DNA of 64,000 nt from Maribellus sp. CM-23 (lineage in GTDB: Bacteria; Bacteroidota; Bacteroidia; Bacteroidales; Prolixibacteraceae), in assembly GCF_021354595.1 (NCBI RefSeq), contig NZ_JADWYJ010000004.1, positions 1-64,000 of the forward strand, read 5' to 3'. Positions 18,903-29,929 of this stretch are shown here, piece by piece. The notes beneath the pieces were generated by a model. It was not told where the DNA came from, made no database searches, and saw only the letters and a list, made by a program, of their open reading frames with translations. Each line of letters begins with the position of its first letter. Positions within the stretch are counted from its first letter, which is position 1. Position numbers and translations under genes: made by a program.

Positions 18903-19811
18903 ATGGCAAAACGGATTGTGGCATTTGGAGAGATCGTTTGGGATTTGCTACCTCACGATCGGGTTTTGGGAGGAACTCCTCTGAACCTTGTTTTCCGTTG
19001 CAATTCGTTTGGGGAAGAGGGGCATCTGCTTTCAAGGGTAGGCGACGACGAACTGGGAGAGGCCGCATTGGATAAGCTTGTTGAGCTTAAAATATCGGAT
19101 AAAAATGTGCAGGTTGATTCTGAATTTCCGACCGGAGTTGTCCGCGTAACCTTCGATAAAAAAGGGGAAAGCCGTTACGAAGTGAAAGAAGACGTAGCTT
19201 TTGACCACATTGAATTCACTGCCGAAGCATTGATTCTGGCCCGGCAGGCCGATTGTCTGTTTTTCGGGCTTCTGCCGCAGCGATACGGCCTTTCCAAAAA
19301 TACCATTCGCGAACTGATTAAGGAAGCACCCGATTCGCTTCGTTTTTTCGACCTGAAATTGTTTGAACACTTCTTCAACGTGGAAGTGGTAGAGCGTTTG
19401 CTTAACTGTGCGCACATTGTCCGAATCAAAGAAAAGGAGATGGAGTTTCTGGCAGACAAGTTGAAAATGAACTACACCGGCCTGGATGATTTTGCCGAAC
19501 AGTTGTCAATAAAATACAAGATCGATCTGGTAATCATTACCCGTGGCGACAGTGGTATTTCTGCTTTTCATACTAAGAAAGGGCAGTTTTACGATCCTGG
19601 TTATTTGGTTGAAATGGAAGATAATATCGGTTCAGGAATGGCTTTTTCTGCCGGTTTTCTACATTACTACCTCAACGGAAAGTCGATGGAGGAATCAATT
19701 CATTTTGGAAACGCAGCCGGAGCGCTGAATACCACCAAACGCGGAGCCACCGAATTTTTTGATAAAAATGAGGTGCTGGAGTTCATGAAAACCACTTCTC
19801 AGCAAGGCTGA
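18903..19811 (+). CDS. PfkB-family carbohydrate kinase homologue lacking the catalytic Asp
   Basis: 302 aa with the ribokinase/PfkB fold pattern: FGEIVWDLLP, VLGGTPLNLVFRCNSFG, LSRVGDDELGEAAL near the N-terminus and IITRGDSGISAF near 220. This resembles fructokinase-type enzymes. The second family signature, normally D-T-x-G-A-G-D-x-F with Asp as the base that activates the sugar hydroxyl, here reads DNIGSGMAFSAGF, so Met (ATG codon at 19638-19640) replaces the catalytic Asp. The rest of the fold appears intact and uninterrupted, so it is either a non-catalytic homologue or uses another residue. It stands alone with its own promoter-like sequence. Confidence 0.8.
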   Translation: MAKRIVAFGEIVWDLLPHDRVLGGTPLNLVFRCNSFGEEGHLLSRVGDDELGEAALDKLVELKISDKNVQVDSEFPTGVVRVTFDKKGESRYEVKEDVAFDHIEFTAEALILARQADCLFFGLLPQRYGLSKNTIRELIKEAPDSLRFFDLKLFEHFFNVEVVERLLNCAHIVRIKEKEMEFLADKLKMNYTGLDDFAEQLSIKYKIDLVIITRGDSGISAFHTKKGQFYDPGYLVEMEDNIGSGMAFSAGFLHYYLNGKSMEESIHFGNAAGALNTTKRGATEFFDKNEVLEFMKTTSQQG

Positions 19812-20084
19812 TTATTTACAAAGTTTTTCTTAACAAAACAATACTTTTAAACATCTGCTTTAAAGTAACTTAAATGCCTGTTCGGGTGTTTAATATTCAA
19901 AAAGAGCAATTCAGCAGAGCCTGATTTGCCGTAGATAAAAATCATACTGTTCAGTGCATATCTCGTCTGGAAGCAGAACTTTGATGGAATTCAGCAGGTG
20001 ATGAAAGTTGAGGAAATCAGGCGTCGATGATCAATTCTATCATAAGAAAGGGTTAAAAGTGAGTAAACAATAAAAGTTGTAGAG

Positions 20085-21008
20085 ATGAAAATGAAAACAA
20101 ACGAAATTACGGCCATGTTGCTGGAGAACCTGTGGAACAGATATATTTCAAGGGTTTCTTATGCGAAAAAATATGTGGAACTGGTGCTGGAAAAAGGAGG
20201 GAGAGTTGTAAACGACCATATTGCATTAAGAACATTTAATACGCACACGGGCGAACAACCAGGGGGAATCAGGGCTATTAAGCACATTCTGAATTATTTG
20301 GGGTATGTACCGGTTGGAAAATACGAATTCAAAAAGAAGAAGCTGACTGCCATTCACTTTGAGCATCCAAACGAAACATTTCCCAAGATCTTTGTGAGCC
20401 AACTGGAAGTGGAGCAACTACCAACGTGGGCGCAGCAGGTCATTAACCAGACAGTGGTGGATACGCCTTATCTCATTTCTGACCGAAGCCTTGAGTTGTT
20501 GGCTGTACTGAAAGAAGAAGGGGAAATACCTAAGGTAGCCGCAGAGGCTTTGGTGCTCGATCTGGCGCAATATTTCAGGCGCCCCTGGAACGCGCCGGTA
20601 AAAGAAGATGTGTTAAAGATAAACGACGTTTCGCAATATGCTGCCTGGACGCTTTTGCACGGAAATTCGGTGAATCATTTTACGGCTTTTATCAATCACC
20701 AGGAAGTAAAAGAATGGCTCGATCTGGAAGCAACCTGCACGGCTTTGGAGGCCGCCGGAATTCCGATGAAAGACAGCATTGAAGGTGAAAAGGGGAGTAA
20801 GTTGAGGCAATCGGCAACACAGGCAGTAAAAGAAGATGTGGAAGTGATGGGAGAGGATGGCCCCGAGAAAATTACCTGGACCTACGCTTATTATGAACTG
20901 GCCGAGCGAAATTATGTGGAGGAGGATGGAGTGCGCAAACTCTTTTCCGGATTCCTGGGAGAACAGGCTTCTCATTTGTTCGATATGACAAGAACCCGGG
21001 ATAACTGA
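20085..21008 (+). CDS. DUF1338 family protein (2-oxoadipate dioxygenase/decarboxylase-like)
   Basis: 307 aa. The N-terminal VVNDHIALRTFNTH and the later LLHGNSVNHFTAF carry the conserved histidines, and ELAERNY near 283 supplies a conserved Glu; together these fit the metal ligands of the DUF1338 family. In Pseudomonas the family member HglS (YdcJ) is an Fe(II) 2-oxoadipate hydroxylase of lysine catabolism. The Bacteroidota forms are shorter (HglS is ~460 aa), so the substrate may differ. No lysine catabolic genes are adjacent. It is convergent with ppk2, 17 bp apart. Confidence 0.78.
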   Translation: MKMKTNEITAMLLENLWNRYISRVSYAKKYVELVLEKGGRVVNDHIALRTFNTHTGEQPGGIRAIKHILNYLGYVPVGKYEFKKKKLTAIHFEHPNETFPKIFVSQLEVEQLPTWAQQVINQTVVDTPYLISDRSLELLAVLKEEGEIPKVAAEALVLDLAQYFRRPWNAPVKEDVLKINDVSQYAAWTLLHGNSVNHFTAFINHQEVKEWLDLEATCTALEAAGIPMKDSIEGEKGSKLRQSATQAVKEDVEVMGEDGPEKITWTYAYYELAERNYVEEDGVRKLFSGFLGEQASHLFDMTRTRDN

Positions 21009-21025
21009 TTTTATTCTGCGATTTC

Positions 21026-21829
21026 TTAATAAACCGAAGGTACAAAGGTCATTTCTGAAATGGGGGGGCGGACATAGCCTTTGCTGTCTTTTCGTGGCGG
21101 TAGTTCTATTGTTTTGTATTCAAGTTCTTTGTACGGAACCATTGACAGTAAATGATGAATGCAGTTCAGCCGGGCGCGTTTTTTATCATCGGCATCCACC
21201 ACATACCAGGGACTGATCTTGGTATCGGTGTAAGCAAACATATCGTCTTTTGCTTTTGAGTATTCCACAAAAAGCTGCATCGATTTTATGTCCATCGGGC
21301 TGATTTTCCATCGCTTGGTAGGGTCTTCGATGCGCGACCGGAAACGTTTTTCCTGTTCGTCTTCACTAACCGAGAACCAGTATTTTACGAGGATGATTCC
21401 GGAGCGGATCAGCATTCGTTCGAAATTGGGGCACGAGCGCAGAAACTCCCAGTATTCGTCAGTGGTGCAAAAACCCATTACTTTCTCCACCCCGGCGCGG
21501 TTGTACCAGCTTCGGTCAAAAAGAACCATCTCGCCGGCTGCCGGCAAATGGGGAACGTATCGTTGGAAGTACCATTGTGTTTTTTCGCGTTCGGTGGGAG
21601 TTCCCAGTGCTACTACCCTGCAAATTCTGGGGTTCAGGTACTGTGTAATACGCGCAATGGTTCCGCCTTTTCCGGCAGCATCGCGGCCCTCAAAAATAAC
21701 GACTACTTTAAGGCCTTTGGCTTTGATCCATTCCTGTAGTTTTACCAGTTCAATTTGCAGCTTGTTTAGTTCTTTTTCGTAGAACCGGGTGTTGATTTTC
21801 TTCCTTTTAGGTTGCTCGTTTGATTCCAT
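21026..21829 (-). CDS. ppk2: Polyphosphate kinase 2 (class I PPK2-like)
   Basis: 267 aa from ATG 21829. The open frame extends 45 codons upstream into the gap, but the ATG that begins MESNEQPKRKK fits the family length. Walker A is FEGRDAAGKGG, the second phosphate-binding motif is ALGTPTEREK, and the lid/Walker B motif is LFDRSWYNRAGVEKVMGF. PPK2 transfers phosphate between polyphosphate and nucleoside diphosphates, usually favouring NTP formation. It is the last gene of a leftward run EamA - ATP-grasp-like - ppk2 with gaps of 32 and 61 bp. Confidence 0.93.
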   Translation of the reverse strand: MESNEQPKRKKINTRFYEKELNKLQIELVKLQEWIKAKGLKVVVIFEGRDAAGKGGTIARITQYLNPRICRVVALGTPTEREKTQWYFQRYVPHLPAAGEMVLFDRSWYNRAGVEKVMGFCTTDEYWEFLRSCPNFERMLIRSGIILVKYWFSVSEDEQEKRFRSRIEDPTKRWKISPMDIKSMQLFVEYSKAKDDMFAYTDTKISPWYVVDADDKKRARLNCIHHLLSMVPYKELEYKTIELPPRKDSKGYVRPPISEMTFVPSVY

Positions 21830-21890
21830 TTTGTAGCGTTTGCAAACATTTAAAGGTAAGAAAAATCGAGTAATTCCGTATTGGCAGGTT

Positions 21891-23120
21891 TTAGGGCGCG
21901 ATAATATAAGCGCCAAATTTGCTGTCGTTGTCGACATCGGTGAGTGCAAAAAAGCCGGAAGCAATTTTATCGTTTTTTAGAACAAGCGGATGTTTTCTCT
22001 CCATCTCAGACTGAAACTCCAGGAAGCTTTTTCCGCCGCCATACCAGGTTTGGTACAGTGCCTTTTGTCCGGGCACCAGAAGCTTTTCTAAATGAAGCGA
22101 AAGCAATCCCATGTTTTGCCGTAAGTTAATTTCAAGGCAGGGATTAACGGCTAGTTGATTACCGGAAGTTTTAAAAATCAGGGTATCCACCCCTAAATTT
22201 CCTTCGTATGCTAAAGCCAGTTCGCTGTTCTCCAGTATGCGGATGAGCGGAGAAATGATTCTGTCGGGAAGGCTTTCCGCAAATAGTTTTAGTTCCGGAT
22301 CCATATCATCGGGAAGGCCGTTCAGCCGATTGCCGGTATATTGTCCTTTGCTGTCGGTCATAAAATTGCTGATCCCCAGAAACGTGACTTTGCGGTTTCT
22401 TAGCTCAAACTGAAAGGCGATATCCAGCTGCTTGTCAAGAAGTGGCTCAACAATTACGTAGCCCTGGTCTTTGATGATTCCCAGGATTTTCTCCCATACT
22501 TTTGGGTGAACCGGTGTTTTGGTAATGGGTTGAAGTCCTCGTCCGGAGCTACTCCATGGAGCTTTTATCATCAGCTTTCCCCAACGGCTGAGCAGGGACT
22601 CAATCTGTTGCTGCCCGTAGCAAACTTGTCCTGAAAGTTCTTTCGGAATAAAAATCGTGTCAGGAAATTCCCGGATCATTTGTTGAAGAATGCCGAGCGC
22701 AAATTTTTTGGAATACAAATCCCGTATTTCCTCCGACCAGTTAAAAACAGGCGATTTTTGAAATGCCTCCGAACATCTTGTTTTTAAAGGAGCCAACAAT
22801 TTATGTGTTGCCGGACTCCAGCCCCAGGGCTTTAGTGAATTTATGCTGTTGAAAGGATTGGTTTCGGCATTTAAAGCTTTTTGAAGCTTCATAAGAGCGG
22901 GGATGTCTATATTCTGCTTTCCAATGGATTTCAAATAGTTTTCAGAAGGAAGCTGTTCTGTTAAAACAACATCTTTTGAAGTTCCCAAAAACAGAGGGAG
23001 TATACTTAAATCGGCCTCCATCTTTTTTAGCAGCTTATTGGGTTGCCAATTGGGACTTCCGTTGCCAATTGCCAGGTCGCAGGTGGGGTTGAAAAGGTAT
23101 ATGTCGGGAAAATATTCCAA
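21891..23120 (-). CDS. ATP-grasp-like protein of unknown role
   Basis: 409 aa if read from TTG 23120. No ATG exists between the stop of the upstream EamA gene and the conserved start region YLFNPTCDLAIGNGSP (residues ~7-22). The only upstream starts in frame lie deep inside the EamA gene. The middle (~195-330) has ATP-grasp features: LMIKAPWSSSGRGL as the phosphate-binding loop, VEPLLDKQLDIAFQF, and a late CLEINLRQNMG resembling the ExN metal-binding motif. I know this layout from uncharacterised Bacteroidota proteins. A carboxylate-amine ligase role is possible but not shown. It lies between an exporter and PPK2, probably in one operon. Confidence 0.65.
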   Translation of the reverse strand: MEYFPDIYLFNPTCDLAIGNGSPNWQPNKLLKKMEADLSILPLFLGTSKDVVLTEQLPSENYLKSIGKQNIDIPALMKLQKALNAETNPFNSINSLKPWGWSPATHKLLAPLKTRCSEAFQKSPVFNWSEEIRDLYSKKFALGILQQMIREFPDTIFIPKELSGQVCYGQQQIESLLSRWGKLMIKAPWSSSGRGLQPITKTPVHPKVWEKILGIIKDQGYVIVEPLLDKQLDIAFQFELRNRKVTFLGISNFMTDSKGQYTGNRLNGLPDDMDPELKLFAESLPDRIISPLIRILENSELALAYEGNLGVDTLIFKTSGNQLAVNPCLEINLRQNMGLLSLHLEKLLVPGQKALYQTWYGGGKSFLEFQSEMERKHPLVLKNDKIASGFFALTDVDNDSKFGAYIIAP

Positions 23121-23152
23121 TTGATATGCGTTTAGAAAATGAACGAAAAAAG

Positions 23153-24052
23153 TTACTTTCTTCTCTTGAAAACCCCCGCCTGTGCCATTGCCATAATCAG
23201 AACACCCAGAACAGTTATAAAACCGCCAATCAGCTGATGGCGGAGTGGAAGCGTTCCAAAAAACAGAAAGGCTCCGAGCAGCACACAAACACCCTTCGTG
23301 CTTTGTACAATGGACGAACGAGATGCTTCAATGTAGCGGAACGAGTAATAAACGGTTAAAATGGCGGTAAATTCCAGAACGGCTCCAATCATTGTATTTT
23401 TGACGGCCGTTGCTGAAAAGACGGTAGATTCTCCCATCACAAAAAACATAATAACAGAGAAGGCAAGGAGCCATATCGAACGGTTCAGGTTCAGTAGCTC
23501 GGGACTAAGTTTTTGCACGTGGACTTTTACAACAAGCGTTGTGATGGTGGCAAAAATGGCATTGAAAAAAACCACTCCCGTACCTTTGATGAAAATGGTT
23601 TCGAGTGTGGTGCCGCCGCTGTAACTAATTACAAAAGCGCCGGCCAGTGCCAGAAAACCACCCAATATTTCGATAGGCCCAAAACGTTCGTGCAAAATAA
23701 AAATGCCGCCGAGCATCACCATCACCGGGTAAAGGTTTCCAAGAAAAGAGGTGACTGACGGATCGGGGATGATATGAATGGACAGGAAAAACAGCGTAGT
23801 AGTGGCAATTTCAAGCAGACCGAGCGTTAGCAGGGTAAAGGCCTGTTTACGGGATAAGTGTGCCACTTGCGTTAGCTTTTTGTTGAAAAGAGCAAACACA
23901 AAACAGGAGAAGGCAACCACCAGGTACCATAAACTTCCAAACTGCGCCAGCGGTATTTCATTCAACGCCGCCTTGCTGAAAATGTAAACATTCGAAAAGG
24001 CCAGGGTCGCAATCAGTGCAAAGAAATAGCCCTTAATGGTGTTCGACTTCAT
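23153..24052 (-). CDS. EamA/DMT-family transporter
   Basis: 299 aa with ten hydrophobic segments in two five-TM repeats (first ~5-140, second ~150-290). Repeat-end motifs are ALAGAFVISYSG and GGFITVLGVLIMAM. EamA proteins export metabolites or amino acids at the inner membrane; the substrate is not readable here. First gene of the leftward operon with the ATP-grasp-like and PPK2 genes. Confidence 0.88.
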   Translation of the reverse strand: MKSNTIKGYFFALIATLAFSNVYIFSKAALNEIPLAQFGSLWYLVVAFSCFVFALFNKKLTQVAHLSRKQAFTLLTLGLLEIATTTLFFLSIHIIPDPSVTSFLGNLYPVMVMLGGIFILHERFGPIEILGGFLALAGAFVISYSGGTTLETIFIKGTGVVFFNAIFATITTLVVKVHVQKLSPELLNLNRSIWLLAFSVIMFFVMGESTVFSATAVKNTMIGAVLEFTAILTVYYSFRYIEASRSSIVQSTKGVCVLLGAFLFFGTLPLRHQLIGGFITVLGVLIMAMAQAGVFKRRK

Positions 24053-24166
24053 TTGGTAAGAATTGAGGTGATAAAGATAGAAAAAATGAATTCGGGGTGA
24101 CTCCGGGAATTTTGATTGGGGGCGACAAATTTCCTTTTTGTTTCAGAACATTAGAAATAGATAAAA

Positions 24167-24213
24167 CTCCGTGTGCCTCTGTGATAAACTCCGTGTCGTC
24201 CGTGGTTAAAAGT
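24167..24213 (+). repeat. Degenerate CTCCGTG/CTCTGTG/CCGTGGTTAAA repeat
   Basis: A 47-bp stretch made of about four imperfect copies of CTCYGTG-type units, ending CCGTGGTTAAAA. A partial copy lies in reverse orientation at 36224-36244. I recall such elements from intergenic regions of many Bacteroidota genomes. Confidence 0.6.
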
Positions 24214-24384
24214 CAAAAAAAACACAAAGTAAAACAGAGCGAAAAAGAGATTCAGCAGGGAGTAAGATTTGCCATACTCTTCCAATTGTAGTAGGTGAGC
24301 TTAATTTGACCGGCTGATTTTAAACTGATTTTTAAACCTTCAGTAAGCCGGGGCTTGTATGTAGCAGTAATTTTCAGATTACAT

Positions 24385-24392
24385 TATCTTTG
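24385..24392 (+). promoter_or_regulatory. Candidate -7 element for pgi
   Basis: TATCTTTG, an exact TAnnTTTG match, 64 bp before the pgi start. No clear -33 element at standard spacing. Confidence 0.45.
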
Positions 24393-24450
24393 TTGGAAAT
24401 TAGAAGTGGGAGCAACTTTCGTTTGTGACTCCTTTAATCCTGATAAATAA

Positions 24451-26103
<1,653 letters not shown>

Positions 26104-26135
26104 GTTTCTGAACAGAAACGTTTCAAAATATATGG

Positions 26136-26167
26136 AGACTGGCTAATATTTTTAGTCAGTCTTTTTT
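26136..26167 (+). terminator. Terminator between pgi and gpsA
   Basis: A 10-bp stem (AGACTGGCTA paired with TAGTCAGTCT, one G-U) with a short A/T loop, then six T residues. It ends pgi transcription. The T tract is only on the pgi side, so it mainly serves pgi. Confidence 0.88.
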
Positions 26168-26189
26168 ATTTCCGCCAAAGAGTTGTTGC

Positions 26190-27188
26190 TTAAGCAAGTT
26201 TTGTAGTCAGCTTTTCAAATGTCTTTTTACAGGACGCGCCTTCGTATAAAATTTCATAAACCGTTTCTGAAATTGGCATATCTACCTTGTATTTCTGATT
26301 GATTTTATGAATGGAAGCCGCACCATAATAACCTTCTGCAATCATGTTCATTTCCCATTGCGCTGCTTTTACCGAATAACCTTTCCCGATCATGGTTCCG
26401 AACATACGGTTGCGGCTAAACTGCGAGTAAGCAGTTACCAGCAGGTCACCTAGGTAAGCCGGACTTTTAATGTCGCGGTTAATGGGATGAACGGCGTCTA
26501 CAAAGCGTTTGATTTCCTGGATGGCACGCGAAATAAGAACTGCATGGAAATTATCGCCATAGCGTAATCCGTGGGCAATTCCGGCAGCAATGGAAACCAC
26601 ATTTTTTAGTACCGACGAATATTCTGTTCCCCAAATGTCGTCGGAAAGGGTAGTGAAAATGTATTCGCTTTGAACCAGCTGCGCAAATTTCTCGATGCGC
26701 TCGTCATCGGTTCCGGCAATGGTCAGATAAGATAGTTTTTCAAGCGCTACCTCCTCGGCATGGCATGGGCCGGTTATCACGCCCATCATGTCGAAAGGCA
26801 CGTCAAAGTGCTTGTTCAGGTATTCAACAACCAGCAGGTTTTCTTCCGAAACAATTCCTTTTATGCCCGAAAGAATGTATTTATCGCTGAGGTCGGTTTT
26901 TAAGCCTTCAAAAATAACGGGTAAGAAGGCCGACGGAATGGCCAGCACCAGAATGTCCGATTCGTCAGTGATTTTATTGATGTCGCTGTAAAAGGTGATT
27001 CTTGAAGTGTCAAACTCCACATCTCGTAAATAACGCGGATTGTGACTGTATTTTTGAAAGGCTTCGATGGTTTCTTCTTTTCGGATAAACCAGTTTATCT
27101 CCCCCACATTTTCCAAGAGCATTTTAGCAATGGCAGTAGCCCAGCTGCCGCTCCCAATAACGGCAACCTTGTCTGTTTTAATATTCAT
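26190..27188 (-). CDS. gpsA: NAD(P)-dependent glycerol-3-phosphate dehydrogenase
   Basis: 332 aa. N-terminal Rossmann motif VIGSGSWATAIAKML (GxGxxA type), then SGIKGI, GPCHAEEV, and the C-terminal domain with the catalytic-Lys region EYSSVLKNVVSIAAGIAHGL. GpsA reduces dihydroxyacetone phosphate to sn-glycerol-3-phosphate for phospholipid synthesis. It is divergent from glpK-glpF, which make the same product from glycerol, so the 186-bp gap sits between two routes to glycerol-3-phosphate. Confidence 0.96.
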   Translation of the reverse strand: MNIKTDKVAVIGSGSWATAIAKMLLENVGEINWFIRKEETIEAFQKYSHNPRYLRDVEFDTSRITFYSDINKITDESDILVLAIPSAFLPVIFEGLKTDLSDKYILSGIKGIVSEENLLVVEYLNKHFDVPFDMMGVITGPCHAEEVALEKLSYLTIAGTDDERIEKFAQLVQSEYIFTTLSDDIWGTEYSSVLKNVVSIAAGIAHGLRYGDNFHAVLISRAIQEIKRFVDAVHPINRDIKSPAYLGDLLVTAYSQFSRNRMFGTMIGKGYSVKAAQWEMNMIAEGYYGAASIHKINQKYKVDMPISETVYEILYEGASCKKTFEKLTTKLA

Positions 27189-27206
27189 CTCTTATTCCCT
27201 TTGGCG

Positions 27207-27235
27207 CAAAAGTACAATTTGTAACGCCAAATCAA
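27207..27235 (-). promoter_or_regulatory. Candidate promoter of gpsA
   Basis: Read on the minus strand: TTG, 18-bp spacer, TACTTTTG. The -7 element matches TAnnTTTG exactly and is 18 bp from the start codon. Confidence 0.6.
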
Positions 27236-27374
27236 GAATGATTGCAAGGAAACAACCTCGTTTTATTGATTAATAAACCACGAGTTGTTAAGAAAGAAAT
27301 CCCGCCGGGTGGCTTGAATTACCTCATAAAATGTATATTAACGGTCCGAAAATAACGCCAATAAATAATCACCT

Positions 27375-28868
27375 ATGGAGAAATATATTTTGTCGCTCGA
27401 TGCGGGTACCACCAGTAGCCGGGCCATCCTTTTTAATCATTCCGGAGAAATAATAGAAGTCGCGCAACAGGAATTCGAACAGATTTATCCAAAGCCGGGC
27501 TGGGTAGAACACAATCCTGAAACCATTTGGGAAACGCAGCTGAAAGTGATGAAGGAAGTGATCGGGAAAGCTGCGATACAAGCAGAGCAGGTGGAGGCCA
27601 TCGGGATAACCAACCAGCGCGAAACAGCGGTTGTTTGGAACCGCGAGACTGGGAAGCCAGTGTGCAATGCGATTGTTTGGCAAGACCGCCGCACGGCTGA
27701 ATTTTGTGATGAACTAAAAGCAAAGGGATGGGAGAAAAGCGTGGCCGCGAAAACCGGGCTTGTAATCGATGCCTATTTCTCGGGGACAAAAATCAAATGG
27801 ATTCTTGACAACGTAGAAGGTGCGCGTGAACTGGCAGCCAGCGGAAAACTGGCTTTCGGAACCGTTGACACCTGGTTGATTTGGAAACTTACAGGCGGAA
27901 CACAGCACATTACCGATGTGAGCAATGCCAGCCGAACCATGATCTACAATATTCACGAGCTGAAATGGGATGCAGAATTACTGGAGTTGTTAAACATTCC
28001 CGAAAGCATTTTACCCGAAGTGAAACCGAGCAGCCAGGTTTACGGGAAAACGTCGGTGGATTGTTTGGGGATTGAAATTCCGATTGCCGGAATTGCCGGC
28101 GATCAACAGGCGGCCATGTTCGGGCAAATGTGCATGAACGAAGGGATGGTGAAAAATACCTACGGCACCGGTTGTTTTGTGATGATGAATACCGGGGAAA
28201 AGCCCATTGCCTCCAAAAACAAACTGCTGACCACCATCGGTTGGCAAATAGGCGATAAAGTTATTTATGCACTTGAGGGTAGTATCTTTATTGGTGGTGC
28301 CGTGGTTCAGTGGCTGCGCGACCAGTTGGGAATTATTAAATCTTCGTCGGAAATTGAGGCGCTTGCCCGTGAGGTGGATGATAACGGCGGAGTTGTATTT
28401 GTGCAGGGATTTGTCGGACTTGGAGCACCGCACTGGGACCAGTATGCCACCGGAGCCATTATTGGGCTGACACGCGGTACCGGAAAGGCGCACATTGCGA
28501 GGGCGGCGCTCGAAGCCATTGCTTTCCGCTCCATGGAAGTAATCAATACCATGGTGCTTGATTCAGGAATTGCCCTGAATGAACTGCGCGTGGATGGAGG
28601 CGCTGCGGTGAACGACCTGCTGATGCAGATTCAGGCCGATTCGATCTCAACAACTGTGGTGCGCCCGAAAGTAACCGAAACAACAGCCTTGGGTGCTGCT
28701 TACCTGGCCGGCCTGGCAACGGGCTACTGGAGCGATATCGAGGAGCTGAAAAATCAATGGCAGGTGGATAAAAAGTTTGTCCCTTCCAACGACACGCGTT
28801 TTATGGAAAAGACCATAAGGAACTGGAACAAGGCTGTGGAGCGCAGCAAATCGTGGAGCATGGAATAA
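27375..28868 (+). CDS. glpK: Glycerol kinase
   Basis: 497 aa FGGY-family kinase of standard length. Motifs: [16 protein letters not shown] (N-terminal phosphate loop), [64 protein letters not shown] and the C-terminal [14 protein letters not shown]. It phosphorylates glycerol to sn-glycerol-3-phosphate with ATP. glpF follows 44 bp downstream, giving the classical uptake pair in which phosphorylation traps glycerol entering through GlpF. Confidence 0.98.
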   Translation: MEKYILSLDAGTTSSRAILFNHSGEIIEVAQQEFEQIYPKPGWVEHNPETIWETQLKVMKEVIGKAAIQAEQVEAIGITNQRETAVVWNRETGKPVCNAIVWQDRRTAEFCDELKAKGWEKSVAAKTGLVIDAYFSGTKIKWILDNVEGARELAASGKLAFGTVDTWLIWKLTGGTQHITDVSNASRTMIYNIHELKWDAELLELLNIPESILPEVKPSSQVYGKTSVDCLGIEIPIAGIAGDQQAAMFGQMCMNEGMVKNTYGTGCFVMMNTGEKPIASKNKLLTTIGWQIGDKVIYALEGSIFIGGAVVQWLRDQLGIIKSSSEIEALAREVDDNGGVVFVQGFVGLGAPHWDQYATGAIIGLTRGTGKAHIARAALEAIAFRSMEVINTMVLDSGIALNELRVDGGAAVNDLLMQIQADSISTTVVRPKVTETTALGAAYLAGLATGYWSDIEELKNQWQVDKKFVPSNDTRFMEKTIRNWNKAVERSKSWSME

Positions 28869-28912
28869 TTGCTATTGACTATTAAATTTGAAAACTATTA
28901 GAACCAATTTAT

Positions 28913-29665
28913 ATGTTAACTGAACTTTTTGGCGAGTTTCTCGGAACAGCCATTCTTATTCTGCTCGGAAACGGAGTGGTGGCCAATGTTAATCTGAAAA
29001 ATACAATTGGAAACGGCAGTGGCTGGATTGTTATAACCACGGGATGGGCGCTGGCCGTTTTTACCGCCGTTTTTATGACGGCCGATTTAAGCGGCGCACA
29101 TCTGAATCCCGCTGTAACCATAGGCCTGGCAGTTGCCGGTCAGTTTGCCTGGGTAAAGGTGCTTCCTTTTATTCTTGCACAAGTGGGCGGAGGTATGTTT
29201 GGGGCGCTGATGGTGTATTTGTTTTACATCGATCATTTTAAGATAACCACTGCTCCCGGAATGAAAAGGGCCTGTTTTTGCACGGCTCCGGCCATTGCCA
29301 ACACCAAAAGCAATTTCTTCTCAGAGGCTATCGGAACTTTTGTACTGGTGCTGGGGGTGTTGCTGATTACCGTTCCTCAATTCCAAATGGAGGGAATGAA
29401 CGCCACAAAAGTGGGGTTGGGATCACTGGGAGCCATGCCGGTTGCCCTGGTGGTTTTTGTTATTGGCCTTAGTTTGGGAGGAACCACCGGGTATGCGATC
29501 AACCCTGCCCGTGATCTCGGTCCGCGGATCGTTCACGCTCTATTGCCCTTGAATGTAAAAGACGACAATGGCTGGAAATACGCATGGGTACCAATAGTGG
29601 GACCGGTTGCCGGATGTTTCCTGGCCGCTTTTACACATATGTTGATATTATATTTGCTACGGTAG
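28913..29665 (+). CDS. glpF: Glycerol uptake facilitator (aquaglyceroporin)
   Basis: 250 aa MIP-family channel with six TM segments and two half-helices. The two NPA motifs are N65-P-A67 (SGAHLNPAVTIG) and N197-P-A199. The latter is followed by Arg and Asp (NPARDLGPR), the Asp being characteristic of glycerol facilitators rather than strict water channels. It acts at the inner membrane and is paired with glpK upstream. Confidence 0.96.
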   Translation: MLTELFGEFLGTAILILLGNGVVANVNLKNTIGNGSGWIVITTGWALAVFTAVFMTADLSGAHLNPAVTIGLAVAGQFAWVKVLPFILAQVGGGMFGALMVYLFYIDHFKITTAPGMKRACFCTAPAIANTKSNFFSEAIGTFVLVLGVLLITVPQFQMEGMNATKVGLGSLGAMPVALVVFVIGLSLGGTTGYAINPARDLGPRIVHALLPLNVKDDNGWKYAWVPIVGPVAGCFLAAFTHMLILYLLR

Positions 29666-29717
29666 TGAGCTTTTTTCATCCATGGTTGTTACTGTGTTAA
29701 ACTTAGAGTAAAATAAT

Positions 29718-29921
29718 ATGCCACACAATTTAAGCGACAGTTCGATTCGTTTGAGAGAAATGATCGAAAAAGCGATTGAAGATCACAAGATCACCCGCGA
29801 TGAGTACGACAAGATCCTCAACATTGCCACAGAAGATGGTTTTATTGATGCGCACGAACAAGCCCTGCTCAACGAACTCCAACAGATGATCGAAGACAAG
29901 GTTGTGCGTTTCGTAATCTGA
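29718..29921 (+). CDS. Small acidic alpha-helical protein, function unknown
   Basis: 67 aa (MPHNLSDSSIRLREMIEKA...). It is mostly helical and charged, with two helix-turn-helix-like segments around DEYDKILNIATEDGFIDAHE, which has some look of an EF-hand or TerB-like turn (D-G-F-I-D). No signal peptide or TM segment. It lies 52 bp after glpF and 8 bp before the DUF2817 gene, so it may be co-transcribed with either. Codon use and the tight spacing support a real gene. I do not recognise a function. Confidence 0.65.
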   Translation: MPHNLSDSSIRLREMIEKAIEDHKITRDEYDKILNIATEDGFIDAHEQALLNELQQMIEDKVVRFVI

Positions 29922-29929
29922 CAACAAGT

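Noticed and set aside
23121..23288. N-terminal extension of the ATP-grasp-like protein
   Set aside because: It lies inside the EamA gene, starts at TTG and adds low-complexity residues before the conserved LFNP start region.
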